Shown piece by piece: positions 10,999-23,201 of a DNA stretch of 64,000 bases. Every line of letters starts with the position of its first letter. Within the stretch, counting starts at the first letter, position 1. The translations under genes were made by a program, and so were the position numbers. The notes under the pieces are model-generated. The model did not search any database, was not told where the DNA came from, and saw only the letters and a program-made list of their open reading frames with translations. The stretch comes from Ziziphus jujuba. Its lineage: Eukaryota; Streptophyta; Magnoliopsida; Rosales; Rhamnaceae. Location: the NCBI RefSeq assembly GCF_031755915.1, contig NC_083382.1, positions 27,318,001 to 27,382,000 on the forward strand, in the 5' to 3' direction.

Positions 10999-13186
10999 TG
11001 AGATGCTAATCATCCCAGTGAGAGACCGTGGCTAGTGTAAGGAGCTAATAACAAAGATAATATATTAATAATATATAACCAACCTCATTAAATAATATTT
11101 ATCAAAAAAAAGTATAATATACGTGATAGAAATAATTTAAAGGAAGAGTTTCCTCTCAAAGCCCTCACACTGCACTCAATTTAGAAAGGTTCCTTTTTTA
11201 AAACATTTCACAAAACCCAGCAATTATATTTCCCCAAAATCAAGGTAGCCAATAAATAATTAATTAAATAACAAATAAATGGAATATCAACATTTAAAAT
11301 ACACAATCATGCAAATAATAATATAGAGCACCACAATTTATATGAAAATATTTAATCAATAATTACCAATAAAATGCAACAATTTTTGGAATCCAATGCA
11401 CTCAGAATAATAATCCGGAATAAAGTAAATTTTTAATAACAAATAATAAATCATATAAAAAAATGCCATAAAAATTATTTGTTTGAAATAAACGGTAAAA
11501 TTTAAATAAATTAACAATTTTTAATTGAATAGTATTTCCAAATAATAAGCTTAAAAATTCAAATCGAAAATAGCCTGACGCACCACACTATATACCAGTG
11601 ATGTCCTACGGTACTCAGCGTCCTGAGCACCCTCAAGCAGGGGTTAAAGAGAGAATCGGCATACGGTCGCTTCGGCGTCCTGACAGCGTCGCTGCTAAAA
11701 CCTGTCATCCCGGCCTAGGAGGAGGGCGGTTATGTGCACTATACTAAACCGGCCTACCCTCAGGTCCATAGGTAACTCACGGAAGATTAAAACCTGCGCG
11801 CTAATCACAATCTCATGTACAGTACAGAATACCAGTACTACATAAGTACGTCTAAAATAATTAAAATAAAATAAATACCAATAGCCCATTTTTATTATTA
11901 CCAAAAATTTTCGAAATTTACCATGGAAGTTATAAAAATCTCCAATCCCACATTCTTTGCATTTCTCACCATAAATCATCAATATAGAAAAGAAATATGG
12001 TTTACTCAAAACCATGAAATCAACCACTTTGCATTATAAATACATAATTACCTTTTTAAAACATACAGTACCTTCATACCAATATTTTTCTTCAAATCCT
12101 TTAAATCAATTTTTTCCTCCAAAATAATATATAAGGCTCACAAAAATATTTAAATATATTTTCTCTTCATAAGCCCTTGATTGTACATGAAAATTCTCGG
12201 TAAAATGATAATAATAATCCAGAATTTAAATCATAAATTCTTTGAATTTCTCCAATATTCAATCATGGCATCAAAATATATATATGTATGCATATAACCA
12301 ATCATCCAAAATTTGATAGTATAATATAAATACCCAATTTTATAAAATTCCAACCACATACATATATTTTCCAAATATTCAAATATCACCAAATAAATAT
12401 AAATCATCACCCGAAAATAGTTTTTTTAAGGTGGGTCACTCACCTCAAGCGTGTGTCTCAGTCAAGATCCTCCGCAGGATCAACTCCCCTACTCACCCGT
12501 GCACCTAAAATATCAATATTTCACAACTTCGATTAAAATAATATTTTAATTGGGTAAATTCTCAACCGAGTATCCAAAATTTACAAGCAATATACCGAAT
12601 CGAAGCTTGTGAGGTGGGAATTATGAATCCAGTCTTACTTTCTGGAGATTGGACCGGTGGTGGCCGGAATCTCGTCGGAAAGCTCTCGGCCTTTAGAGCC
12701 TCGATTCTCCCAAACAGTCGCGAATTGGAGGAAAAGGACCCCTGATCTGAGTTCAGGGGGTCGGAATTAGTAGGGAGGGGCTGGAGACGTGACTGGGTAC
12801 CCGCCGGAATTGGATTTTCCGGCGAGCCGCGGAGACCCACCAAAAACCATCACCTCCAGTGGCGCATCCGGTGGCCGATGGCTGAGATTTTCGGGGGTTT
12901 TGTAGGTTGAAGGGAGAGGGTCTCAACGGGACCGGCGATGACAAGAATGGAGGCCGGAATGAGGAGATCTCGACGGTTGAAGAAATTGGCGCTGCCGTCG
13001 AAAATGGCCTCGAACTGGGCGGGTCGGCGGTGAGATTCAGTGGGTAGGCCAGAATTTCCATGGGTGAGAGACCGGTCAGGTGCGTGTGGCTTGAGGTGGC
13101 TGAAAAACGGGCAAATCGATGGTGGCCGGTTGGGTTCTCTTCCTTTCTCCTCTCTCTCTCTCTATCTCTCTCTCTCTCTCCCTCCG

Positions 13187-13222
<36 letters not shown>

Positions 13223-13757
13223 CTTGGCTTTTCCCCGTGAAATGGTGAAATAACACAGCCCATGGGTGTTACTGTGCACTCACGGGATTGAATGAGGACG
13301 CGACATGTGGCATGAACAGTGCGCACGTTTCACACATTTAAAATAATAATAAATTAATACGGTGTTAACAAAACTTTGCAGATCCATACTTTTTAACCGT
13401 ACATCCTAATTAGACATGCCATTAGTCTATGAACTCGTATCGACGAGTATTTCATAACCATGCACGAGTTAAAGCTCAACTTTGCATGAATAAAAAATCA
13501 ACTCCGGCACCCCTTGGACAGTTTGGACCTCAATTTGTTTTGCTCATAACTTTCAAACCGTAGCTCCGTTTTCAACGTGCTACTAGTCTATGAACTCGTG
13601 ACAACGTGTAATTTTTAACGGTACCTCGGTCAATGTGAGATTCCATTAGGATAAAAAAGTCAACATTTGACCCCTTCTCGATCAACAACGGTCAAAACCA
13701 GGTCAACCTTGGTCAAATTTGAGAAATTTCCGGTGTACTTCGGAACGGGGTGTTACA
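10530..13757 (-). mobile_element. Solo Gypsy LTR S1b (minus strand)
   Basis: On the minus strand it begins TGTAACACCCCGTTCCGAAG and ends CGGGTCCTAAC. The flanking direct repeat AATTT (10525-10529 and 13758-13762) is a 5-bp target duplication if the terminal A of the LTR is missing or shared with it. No internal sequence is present. It includes the hairpin-forming GC-rich block (11577-11780), a (CT)n tract, TTGAC repeats and the usual AT-rich half. It diverges from S1 and represents a separate insertion. Confidence 0.88.
13149..13220. repeat. (CT)n microsatellite within S1b
   Basis: Nearly pure CT repeats. In LTR sense (minus strand) this is a GA-rich tract at the border between the promoter-like start and the GC-rich leader. 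All E2-type LTRs have GA repeats at this place, for example 22636-22675. Confidence 0.85.
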
Positions 13758-13762
13758 AATTT

Positions 13763-13984
13763 TTAAAAAAATATTAGTTCAAGAACCTAAATATAAGCAA
13801 CAATATAGTTTAGAAGAAAATTTTGCATGAAACCATGGCACCACATAATGCCTACCACTTTCCTACCACTTTCATTAATCATGTGTGACATAAATTTATT
13901 AACCTATGATCACGCACAATGTCACTTTGGAACACCTCCCATAACATTATCCCAAATGTTAATCAGGAAAATGAAGAAAAGTAT
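13763..13984. other. Short AT-rich spacer, no gene seen
   Basis: Host sequence between S1b and the partial duplicated segment. It holds nothing recognisable. Confidence 0.4.
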
Positions 13985-14408
13985 ATATATTGATTCATCA
14001 AAATTATAAATAATTGGGATAATGGACAGGTTGGACTTCCTTTTTTCATTTATTTTTGGTTGGATTGGCCGATTGGGAAACAACCCGAACTCCAATCTTC
14101 TAAGCGGATATCTTCGTAAAACAACCCATGGGGCATATCAATGTACCGTCTTCAATCTCTGCGTTAGGCCGTCGAAGCTATGTATCTTTTTCCTAAAGCA
14201 TCTTGGCCTCTTCAGCCGCCTCTCACAAAAGCACAAGCTCCATTGCTTCTTCAGCACCGTAAGCAACCACCCACCTTGCCCTTCTACCATCACTTCTGAG
14301 CAGACCCACCATTTTTGACCAAACACTGACTCTCTGATCTTCCTCTGAGTTTCAGATAATTTTATTAACCAATGGGGACTTTTGGGTTTAAAGTTGCAGG
14401 CATATATA

Positions 14409-14440
<32 letters not shown>

Positions 14441-14702
14441 TAATTGCTTGGTTTCTTGATAATTTTGCTCTGATTTTTGTATGCTTAAGGTTGTATTTTC
14501 TGATAATTTTGGATGTTATTATGATGTGGTTTGCTGCTATATATTTTTAATTTCTTTTTTTTTTCCCCCTTATTTTACTCTTTTTGTAGTAATGATAGCT
14601 GGAATATTGTGCTTCAGTGAAATGCAAAAAATTATTATTTAATGTTGTTGCCTTGTGTCTTTTCCACCCAAAAAAAAAAAAAAAAAAAAAAAAAAAAGGT
14701 TT
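13985..14702 (+). repeat. Partial duplicated segment, 3' end only (A')
   Basis: From the GATTCATCAAAATTATAAATA motif onward it matches the ends of copies A (about 6300-6740) and B (about 20390-20786): the motif TTTTATTAACCAATGGG, the GATAGCTGGAATATTGTGCTT motif and the repeated join to a following unit. The body of the unit is absent. This fits unequal exchange or deletion within a tandem array. Confidence 0.75.
14654..14702. repeat. Small poly-A-bearing insertion flanked by TTGCCT
   Basis: A short insertion ending in an A28 run (14670-14697) lies between direct repeats TTGCCT (14648-14653 and 14703-14708). The pre-insertion junction is preserved near 20786. It looks like a very short retroposed tail or a slippage product. 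Confidence 0.4.
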
Positions 14703-15540
14703 TTGCCTGGTCTGCAATGATCATAAAAGTGGTCATTCTGTTGCACCTCGACCTTGGATAAACATTTTCTCATGGCATATTGATGATGCCTCTGCTAATT
14801 TCTACTTTCTACGGCTTTCTAACTCGTCAGTATTTGAAAGGTAACGGTTACTAAACCGCTGGCATGCACGACTCCAGTTCCAGTCCGGTTCTTTAGAAAA
14901 TATTCAACGATGATCAATTTTTAGAAGTGGTTTAAAGCTACATGGACATACTTTTACACATCATCAACTTAGTGTAGCACACCTTTACTGTTTTAAGGAA
15001 ACAATAGCTTTTTCACCACTGGAATGTCTCTGCTGGGCACACCTTAATGGTTGTGAGAGCAAAATTTTTAAAATTTTCTCTCTTATGTACCAAGTGAAAT
15101 GGTGAAATTTAAATGGATGCTACAAACCTATTACGATTCAATTGAGCTTCCATTGTGGCTAGATGAATGCTAGTTGCTATAAGTAATGAAATGTAACAAT
15201 TTAATTGATTGTCGAAAAATTTTACTTTCCCATATTAATTATGTTTTTTCTGTTTTTGATATTGAAGCCCATATTAGCAAGATTTTTAATATAAAAAGTC
15301 AAAATATATAATTAAATGCATGAATAAGTTTGTGTCATTTTATGCAATAATTGTTTCTATTGATACTTGTCAATATTAATGGGGCAAATAACAAAACTGT
15401 TTTAGCTATTTGTTTTCAGTGTTTGAATTTTTATTTTTTATTTTTCCTTCGTTTGGTTTCTTTTCCTTTTTAAGCAGTGGTTAAGAGAAAAAAATTTTGA
15501 AAGACACGATGAGGAGACATTTTCAAAACGTATTCCCACT

Positions 15541-15776
15541 TCAGTGCATGGGACCTTACTTTAATTTCTTGTGCCTTTTTCCTTTAGGAAGAAGATTTCA
15601 ATAGACCCATAATTTTAATCAATTTAAAGCTTCCGATAAACCTTCAAATTCATTATGCCCTTGGTTATGCAGTATGCAAACCCGGATTAAGAGAAGAAAA
15701 TGTCATCACTTTCACACCATCCTATCTGAACTTTGGAAGAAATTTTGGAGTGAACTGAGGGACAAGGTCATGTGAT
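15541..15776 (+). pseudogene. Copy B counterpart of the 2240-2473 ORF, frame broken
   Basis: Nucleotide match to the copy A ORF. The last 20 or so codons (FHTILSELWKKFWSELRDKVM, then TGA) remain readable, but a one-base deletion relative to A just before them and changes upstream break the longer frame. The product is unknown, and whether the ancestor was a gene is uncertain. Confidence 0.3.
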
Positions 15777-15825
15777 TTTTAGTTTCTATTGATAAAACTA
15801 TAACGCGTTTGCATAGATACATTTA

Positions 15826-16185
15826 GGCTCTGTTTGGTAGAATTTTTTTTTTTTTTTATTTAAAAGCTCTACTTAATGATCAAAAGCTTTTTTATAAAAA
15901 AATAAAAATGTTTGGCAAAAATCAATAAGTATTTATTGACCAAAAAATGAGTTTTTTAAAATTATTTTAGAGAAGCTCAAATTTTGAGCTTTTCTAAATT
16001 TTTTTTTAATTTTATATAGAAATTTAATAATCATTTAATATAGCTTAAAAAACATTTAATGCAGCTTTTTTATTTACAACCAAACACTTATTAGTTTTTT
16101 AATAAAAGTTATTTTTTAAAAAAATTTATTATATAAAACTCTACAGACTAAAGCTCTATTTTTATCAGCTATACCAAATGGATCT
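15826..16185. mobile_element. Tourist-like MITE (about 360 bp)
   Basis: It is present in copy B and absent from copy A. It has imperfect inverted ends, GGCTCTGTTTGGTA and TACCAAATGGATCT, and a TTA duplication (15823-15825, 16186-16188), as expected of PIF/Harbinger-derived MITEs. It has no coding capacity. A degraded relative sits in the intron of gene copy C (about 51430-51770). Confidence 0.7.
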
Positions 16186-16555
16186 TTAATATTTTTTTTT
16201 ACAAAACGACTGTAATAGCTAAGATTTAGCTTAGAAATTGAAAATAACTTATTTATCTTAAATAATGTCAAAGGTTGTGAAATTAATTAAGCTTAATTTT
16301 ATTAATCTTTGTTGATTTTTATTTTGCTAAAATACTCTTTGTTGATTTTAGTCATTGATTATTTCTATGGAATATTGTAATTAAAGTGATTCAATAATCA
16401 AAATATATATATATATATATATATATATTCATTTATTTAAAAAAAAAACAATATATTATATTTTTTGGCTTCCACCCACGGCCAGAATCAAACTGGGGAG
16501 GGGCACATAGCAAAAATGACTATTGCAATTTTGACTGCAACCTCTGCCGCATATA

Positions 16556-16586
<31 letters not shown>

Positions 16587-17270
16587 GAAAATTTCCTTTC
16601 ATATATATATATATATATATATATGTCAATCATATGTAGTTATAAAAAGAATTCTTTTTAAGATTCGTCAGTTGTATCGCACAAGCTTAGAAAATGTATA
16701 TATTCTGTTGGAACTTAGTACTTGGTAGTCCCCATTGCGCATCCATCTCCAATCTCATGAATTACTTACATGAATTAATATAGATTCTTAAATTTTAAAT
16801 ATTTTAACTTATGACTTTAAAGCAACCAATACAACATCAAACAATAAATGATATAGTTGGAAATCCATAACAAAAGTAGCACGCGAAATCGACGCGATGA
16901 GAAAAACTTAAAATATAAAAATATATATCCATATATATATATATATATATATATATTTTATTTTTTTTTGAAATTTCCTTTCTATATACATAATCTAAAT
17001 GTCAAATTATATACAGTTATGAAAAAAAAAATCATTTTAATATTCGTTCAGTCATAACCACAAGCTTAAAAAAGATATGTAGAAAATTTTGATCATGTAG
17101 AAAATTTTGATCACTTTCTTTTGAAATATGCCATCTTGCTGTCTTTCCTGGTTGGTGATCGATTTATAATAGAATTTATATGTTAAATAATAAGTTAAAT
17201 TGTTATTATTAAAACATATATTTAAAATTTTAATAGAAAAATAATAAAATTAAATGTCATTTATTAAAAC

Positions 17271-17815
17271 TAAATACATGCTTGTGCGATGTATGTATAA
17301 TTGTAATATATTATTTTGATAATAGATTATAAAAAAAATTATAATCAAATCAAATATAAAGCATCATAAAAATAATATTAAATTAAAATTTTAAATTTAA
17401 CATAACTAATTCAAATTTTAAAAAACTTCTTTGAAGATCATATTAATACTTAAATTGGTAGGTTCTCCATCTCCATCACAAATTAATATCTTCAATCATT
17501 TCTTATTTGTAATTCTAAAAACTGCAATATATAGTTGTCCATGATTGAAAACTGATATTTTAAAATAAATTCCGACATACAAAAGAGATTGACCTTGACT
17601 CTTATTAATAATCATAGTATATGATACAATCAAAGAATATTATCTTCTTTGAAACTTAAAAGATAATTTTGGATCCGATAGAGTTAAAGTTATTTTTAGA
17701 ATAAAAACTTTAAATCCGATATTGCTCCTTGAAATTATTTTGCCTTCGAGAACATAATAACAAATAGTATGACTTTTCTTTTATACATTGACTTACAAAT
17801 ATTTAATATGATAGA
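17271..17815 (-). mobile_element. Truncated Helitron fragment with Pif1-type helicase end
   Basis: An insertion found only in copy B. On the minus strand it reads as the C-terminal end of a Helitron helicase: KVFILKITLTLSDPKL, then FKFQRR, INKSQGQSLLYVGIYF, VFNHGQLYIAVFRITNKK and LKILICDGDGEPTN. Stops fall after FQRR and after TNKK. Past the coding part, near 17271-17290, a CATCGCAC-type motif and a TTTAGT end resemble a decayed Helitron 3' terminus (usually CTAGT). Only the 3' part of an element is present. Confidence 0.7.
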
Positions 17816-17954
17816 TATAATATGATATATAATGCAATGATTCTACATGATTAAGTTTATTTATATTTAATTAAAAAATTGAGAATATACTTATGCATAT
17901 CTCATCGACAAAACCGACACATATGAATTAAAGTAGTAAAAAGAGTCTTATAGG

Positions 17955-18056
17955 GTCTATATATATATATATATATGTATAAGTAGAGAATGCCTTGTTT
18001 TCATCAATACTCGTCAACTGAATTTGTAGATCTAGTTTCTATCAGTTGGTGTGAAA
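17955..18056 (+). promoter_or_regulatory. Core promoter and leader of small gene copy B
   Basis: A (TA)n tract ends in TATAAGTAGAGAATGCCTTG (17978-17997), the same 20 bases as in copy A, about 80 bases before the ATG at 18057. The leader is also conserved. The promoter-like part is therefore preserved although the coding part is broken. Confidence 0.45.
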
Positions 18057-19146
18057 ATGGAAATCTTTCGGCTGATCATCGCCTGATTATCATTGGAGTC
18101 ACTACTCAACATCGGGTAAGATTCTTAATTAAAGATTCTTAATTAATCACCTCCATGCACATATATATATATATATATGAACTATTTGTGCGTACACACA
18201 TATTTATATCATTTTTTAAAGAAAATCACATCATTTATATCATTATTAATTATGCATGTTTATGACTAGCTATTCAACAACCAATTTAATTGTCAGATTT
18301 CCTTTAGTCTAGTTTACATAATTATTTATATAATTTGGTGATAATGTGGATGTCACACAAACATATCCATGCAAACAATATAATCTAATAACTTAAACAC
18401 CCTTCAAACTTTTCTCCCTTTTTTTTTTTTTTTTTGGTGTAAATTGGAGGAAAATTTTAACACAAGATCTTAAATTGAGAACTTGAAAGGTATCACCCAT
18501 AATAATTGTCAAACGTGTTGTCTTAAAGGACAAACATCCATCAACTAGTAACATTCCTGTCTTTCGGTTGTCTTCTTCTTTTCTTCTTCTTATTATTACT
18601 GTTATTATTATTATTTTTGAAAAGATGAAGCATATATTCATGAATGATTAGTGAGTATTATGATAGTAAATTTTAATGACAAAATCTTTTTTTTTTTAAA
18701 AACAAAATGAGCTTCATTTTATAAATAGTTTGAAATTATACACACACACTGACACACACACACACACACTCAAAACTCGAAATTTATTCATTGATTTATT
18801 TTTGAAATCTATTAATTTCATATGATAGAAATTTTGATTTTGATCATGTCACGCACATTATTAATCAATTGTTAGCTTTTTGGACACCTCGACTTGCACG
18901 AGAGAGTCTTAAAAAATAATAATAATGATTTGAGATGATTGTTGAGTGGTTTTTAATTAAGTTTTATTTGTTTTTGTAAATGTGAGTATACAATATAACG
19001 ATGAATATAAAAAACCTCTCGTCCGCAGGCTGATTTTGGTTCACCGCAAAGTCACAATATCAGGAGGCGCAGCCAACCTGCAGTGAATAAGGAAAACAAC
19101 AAACAAGGCCTCCCAAGCCAAAAAAGTCCCTCTCCCCAAAATAAAC
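18057..19146 (+). pseudogene. Small two-exon gene, copy B (broken)
   Basis: Exon 1 starts with ATG at 18057 (MEIFRLIIA) and meets TGA at 18084-18086. Two extra bases relative to copy A shift the frame before the conserved donor (GTAAG at 18116). Exon 2 begins after CAG at 19028 and still encodes ADFGSPQSHNIRRR, but a one-base deletion relative to A shifts the Pro/Lys tail, so the stop used by A is lost. Intron sequence matches A. It is a decayed paralogue, unless an unrecognised splice form rescues it. Confidence 0.5.
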
Positions 19147-20785
19147 AAGATAGATTTCATTTAGACTTTTTTAATTTCATCATAATTACATTTATGATTT
19201 ATAATTATAAATTTTTATTGCAAAAAAAAAAATGATAAATGGGTTTTTAATATTATTTTTCATAAATATGAATTAGATTGTGATCAAGATAAAACTAAAA
19301 AAATCTAAATGAAAATTTTCTTATATATTACTTAATACAGATTTACTATGTTAGGAGATAAGCGCTTATTTTAGCAAAATTTTATATTAAGAGATATATA
19401 TATATATATATTATATACATATAACTTTGTTATAATGGACAGCCACTCCTACCACGTGTGTCACCAGCCTCTCAAGGGCAAGAGATTGAACTGTGTATGC
19501 TCTAGAAGTTTTCTACTGGCTAAGCTTGACCCGCATACTGCAAGTGTTAATAGATGCTATTAATGCTCGTATGCGATACTGTCCAATTATCTTTACTAGA
19601 TAAAAATCATATATATATATATATATATACACACACAAATGGACTTGGAATATATACAAATGGACTTGGAACCTTGTGGATGTATATCTAAATGGAATTT
19701 ATAAGCATATAACAAAGCTATCGAACTTCGGATATCTACCAAAGACATTTAATTAAGTGCGAACTATTATATATATGTAATTATGTGTATATAACTTTAT
19801 GCATAAGGCAACATTTGCGAGTATATAAATGTGGTTTGTGCTTTTCTCCTTGTCCTGTTTAATTTTTTGAATAAAAATAATTATACAAAAATAGAATATT
19901 AAAAATATAAACAAAGAAATAATTAGAAAAAAGCTAAGTAAAATAGAATTACTGTTTTTTAAATGATATGAAATTCAATCATTATTTTGATGGGAATAAA
20001 TTACGATAGCAAAATAGAGATCTTGACAAAAGAATTCCTTCATATGATATGTACACTTCAAATTAATTATTTTATTTTTTTTCTTAATTGAAACGTGATA
20101 TGTAGTATTCATAAAAGCAAAAATTTGTTTTTTATATATCTTTAAATTAATTTATAATTTAGAAATGTAGAAATACTACCTTTTTATTTATGATTATTTT
20201 CAAAATTTTCTTTTCTTGTCCTAATCTTTTGAATTCATAATCTTTTATTGAGCCAGTATCATTTGATAAATATTAAAATACTATAAGGTTTAAAAAAATT
20301 AATGTAATTTCATTAATTAAAAATAATTTGTGTCATTTAAAGTAGCTAATTAAAAATTTCAACTAGGAATCCCAAGCAAAGTATATTGAAAGTTTCATCA
20401 AAATTATAAATAATTGGCAAATTGGACTAGTTCGACTTTACCCTTTTTTAGGGATCCACAAGACCGGTTGGACTTGGACCTCAGCAGTCAGCACCATGAT
20501 TGGAAACAAACCAAATACTAAACCCTTTAAAGTGGATATCCCAACCGGCACAGTAATTTTATTAAGCAATGGGTTTAAGGCTGCTGGTATGTGATTCTTT
20601 TACTTAGTTCTTGACAATTTTGCTCTGATTTTCGTACAAAAGATTGTATTTTTTTATAATTATGGGATATGATGTGATTTTTCTGCTATTTTTAATTTCT
20701 TTTTTCGTATTTATTTATTTATTTAGGGCAATGATAGCTGAATACCGTGCTTCAGTGAAATACAACAAATTATGATTTGATGTAG

Positions 20786-20858
20786 TTGCCTGGTTTGTAA
20801 TGGTTATAAAGTGGTGATTCTGTAGCACCTTGACGTTGCGTAAAGTTTTTCTCAGTGC
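20786..20858 (+). repeat. Stub of a further duplicated unit
   Basis: After copy B ends, about 70 bases match the start of unit A (TGGTTTGTAATGGTTATAAA, then GTGATTCTGTAGCACC), and the similarity then stops. This shows that the array once continued. Confidence 0.6.
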
Positions 20859-22131
20859 GTAGCTATGCAGTTAAGGAACAAATATTTAATACTCCGGCAG
20901 TACCAGCTCCCACCGTTAATACATTGGTGGGCATTTTTCATATTTAATTTGATTCTATCAAATGATATGTGATATCTTTATCTATTTCTATCAATGAGGC
21001 ATTTTTATAGCTTATTTTTCTCTATGCTTCGTTGATTTTTAATATAAACCTTTCATTTAACATTTAAAGGTCCATATAAATACCACCTTATATATATATA
21101 TATATATATTCTATATTTCATTTAATTTTTTAATAAAACTAAATTGTTTTATGCCACATCATCAGTTTTATTAACCTAAAGAAAAAAAAAATCTCGTATG
21201 AAATTGCCATGTCATCTCATTGAATTTTGATTTTTGTAAAAAAAAATTAAAAAAATAATATTTATCATCAAACCACATATTTATAAATCAAATAGCAATG
21301 TAATTGGTTGTTATTAAAAGATTCATCTTTAATATTTTAGTATAAAAATATATAATTAAATGATCCAACTACAATTTATTATGTGAACTAGTAATCATCA
21401 TCCCGTAATAAATAAAAGATTCAAAAATCAAAATCTTTTTCTCTCTTATATTTATCTCTTTCTTTCTAACTCTTCCTCTCTCGTTTGAACCAAAATTAGG
21501 ATTGGGGTTTCCAAAATCCCTTTATCTTTCTCTGCAGTTACAAGTTTTTTTTTTTTTTTTTTTTCAATCCTTTTTTCGACGTGTATATATATATATATAT
21601 ATAGACATATGGTGTGGGTTGGATTTTTAAGATTCTTCTGGCTCTTTCCCTTTGCTTTGGATTTCTGATTGGTTTGATTGCCTTAAAATTTCTTGAATTT
21701 GAGAGAGGTGATGGTTTCACCACCACTTTCTATCTTTCCTTCAAACAAGAAAGGAACGTCCAAAAAGGGCGGAAAAAAAAAATCAATTTATTAGTGTAAA
21801 TTTCAAAAGATAAGTACAAAAATATTTATTGTAATTTTCAAAATTCGAAGAATTAAATTGAAATTAATATAAACTTAAATTAAACCGGTCTAAGTAAAAA
21901 ATATTCCCAAATATTAAACTAAAAATTATAGAGACCAATCGACAGAACCTGAAAATACAAACCCCATAAAAAAACACACATCTCCATTCTCCTTTTAAAA
22001 GAAAACAATTTATCTATAAACAAAATATATATATATATATATATATATATTTGGTTATAAATAAAAAAAATAATCTCAATAGTTAAGTATCTTTATGTAT
22101 ACCATGAACATACCAGAACGCATGAGATTCG
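20859..22131. other. Intergenic AT-rich sequence, one doubtful ORF
   Basis: It contains (TA)n tracts (21089-21108, 22028-22049), a pyrimidine-rich stretch at 21430-21490 like a plant 5' leader, and an ORF at 21614-21799 that starts MGWIFKILLALSLCFGFLIG. That segment is hydrophobic enough to be a membrane anchor or signal peptide, but the rest is featureless. It could be a first exon. I do not call it a gene. Confidence 0.3.
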
Positions 22132-23201
22132 TGTAACACCCCGTCCCGAATCGCACCGGAATCCGTGCACGTTGACCGAGGTTGACCGTTGACCGTTGAC
22201 CGAAGGGGTCAAAAGTTGACTTTTTGACTCGGTGGGAATTTCGAGTTGACCAGGGTACCGTGGCGAAGTGCATGACGCCCTGAGTTCGTAGACTAGTAGC
22301 ACGTCGAAAACGGAGCCACGGTTTGAAAGTTATGGGCAAAACAAGTTGAAGTGCAAACTGTCCAGAAGGTGCCGGGAGTTGACTTTTTCTTGTGATGTAA
22401 TTTTGAGTTGACTCTTGTATGGTTGTAAAGTACTCGTCGATACGAGTTCATAGACTAGCGGCACGCTTAAATTGGACATGTGGTTAAAAAGTTACGGACG
22501 TTTGAAATTCGCCGGGTACCGTATTATTTTAATATATTTGGCTTAAGTGCACAGTACGCCACGTGTCAGCTTCTGATTGGTCTACATGGCATGAACAGTA
22601 TCACGCAGGGTTTTTATTTGTTAAAACACTCGGGGAAGAGAGAGAGAGGAGAGAGAAAGAGAGAGAGAGAGAGTCATCGGCCGCCGGTCATTTTCACGTT
22701 TTCCGGCCTAGTTACTGTACACGCGCCGGCCAGCCAGATTGCCCACCTCATTTCCGGCAAAACCTCCAAATTTCACGGCGAACGGCCGCCGGACGCGCCC
22801 AGATCGGACGTCCGAAGTTTGGCGGCGATTTTTCCCCCTCCACCGCGAATCGGCACTGTTCCGGCCATTTTTCGGCCACACGCGCCTGCCAGCCTTGATC
22901 CTCTCCTCAAGTCCGGCCTACCCACCAAAAATCACGGCCATCGGACCACTGACGCGCCGGGATCGGAGCGTTTTCCGGCGAGGGGCCGGAAATCTTCAAA
23001 CGGTGATTTCTCTACCGTCCGACCTCCGTTTTGCTCACCGCCGGTCCCGTTGGATTGCTCTCCTCACGATCTACAAGTCTGCAAAATTTCACAGCCAACG
23101 GCCACCGCACGCACGCACCGCCGGCGACGGTTGCCGGTGACCGCGGCGGCCCGCCGGAAAATACTGTTCCGGCGAGTACCCGAAATTCCGGCCAGCTCCA
23201 G
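22132..23201 (+). repeat. E2 5' LTR, first part
   Basis: It begins TGTAACACCCCGTCCCGAAT. Six TTGAC[CT] motifs lie within 22168-22230. A GA-rich tract (22636-22675) precedes a GC-rich stretch. It is interrupted by S2 after TCCAG and resumes at 26232 or earlier, since the duplication TCCAG is repeated at 26227-26231. Confidence 0.92.

Larger units (their letters stand above)
14703..20786 (+). repeat. Duplicated host segment, copy B
   Basis: Homologous to copy A throughout. It is longer mainly because of a MITE (15826-16185) and a Helitron fragment (about 17271-17815) that copy A lacks. The small gene it carries is broken. The rest is AT-rich with several long (TA)n tracts, for example 16401-16427, 16552-16571 and 16935-16955. 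Its right end runs into the start of one more unit. Confidence 0.85.

Noticed and set aside
12753..13279. Arg/Glu or Leu/Ser repeat frames in S1b
   Set aside because: Translations of the (CT)n/(GA)n tract within an LTR, not genes.
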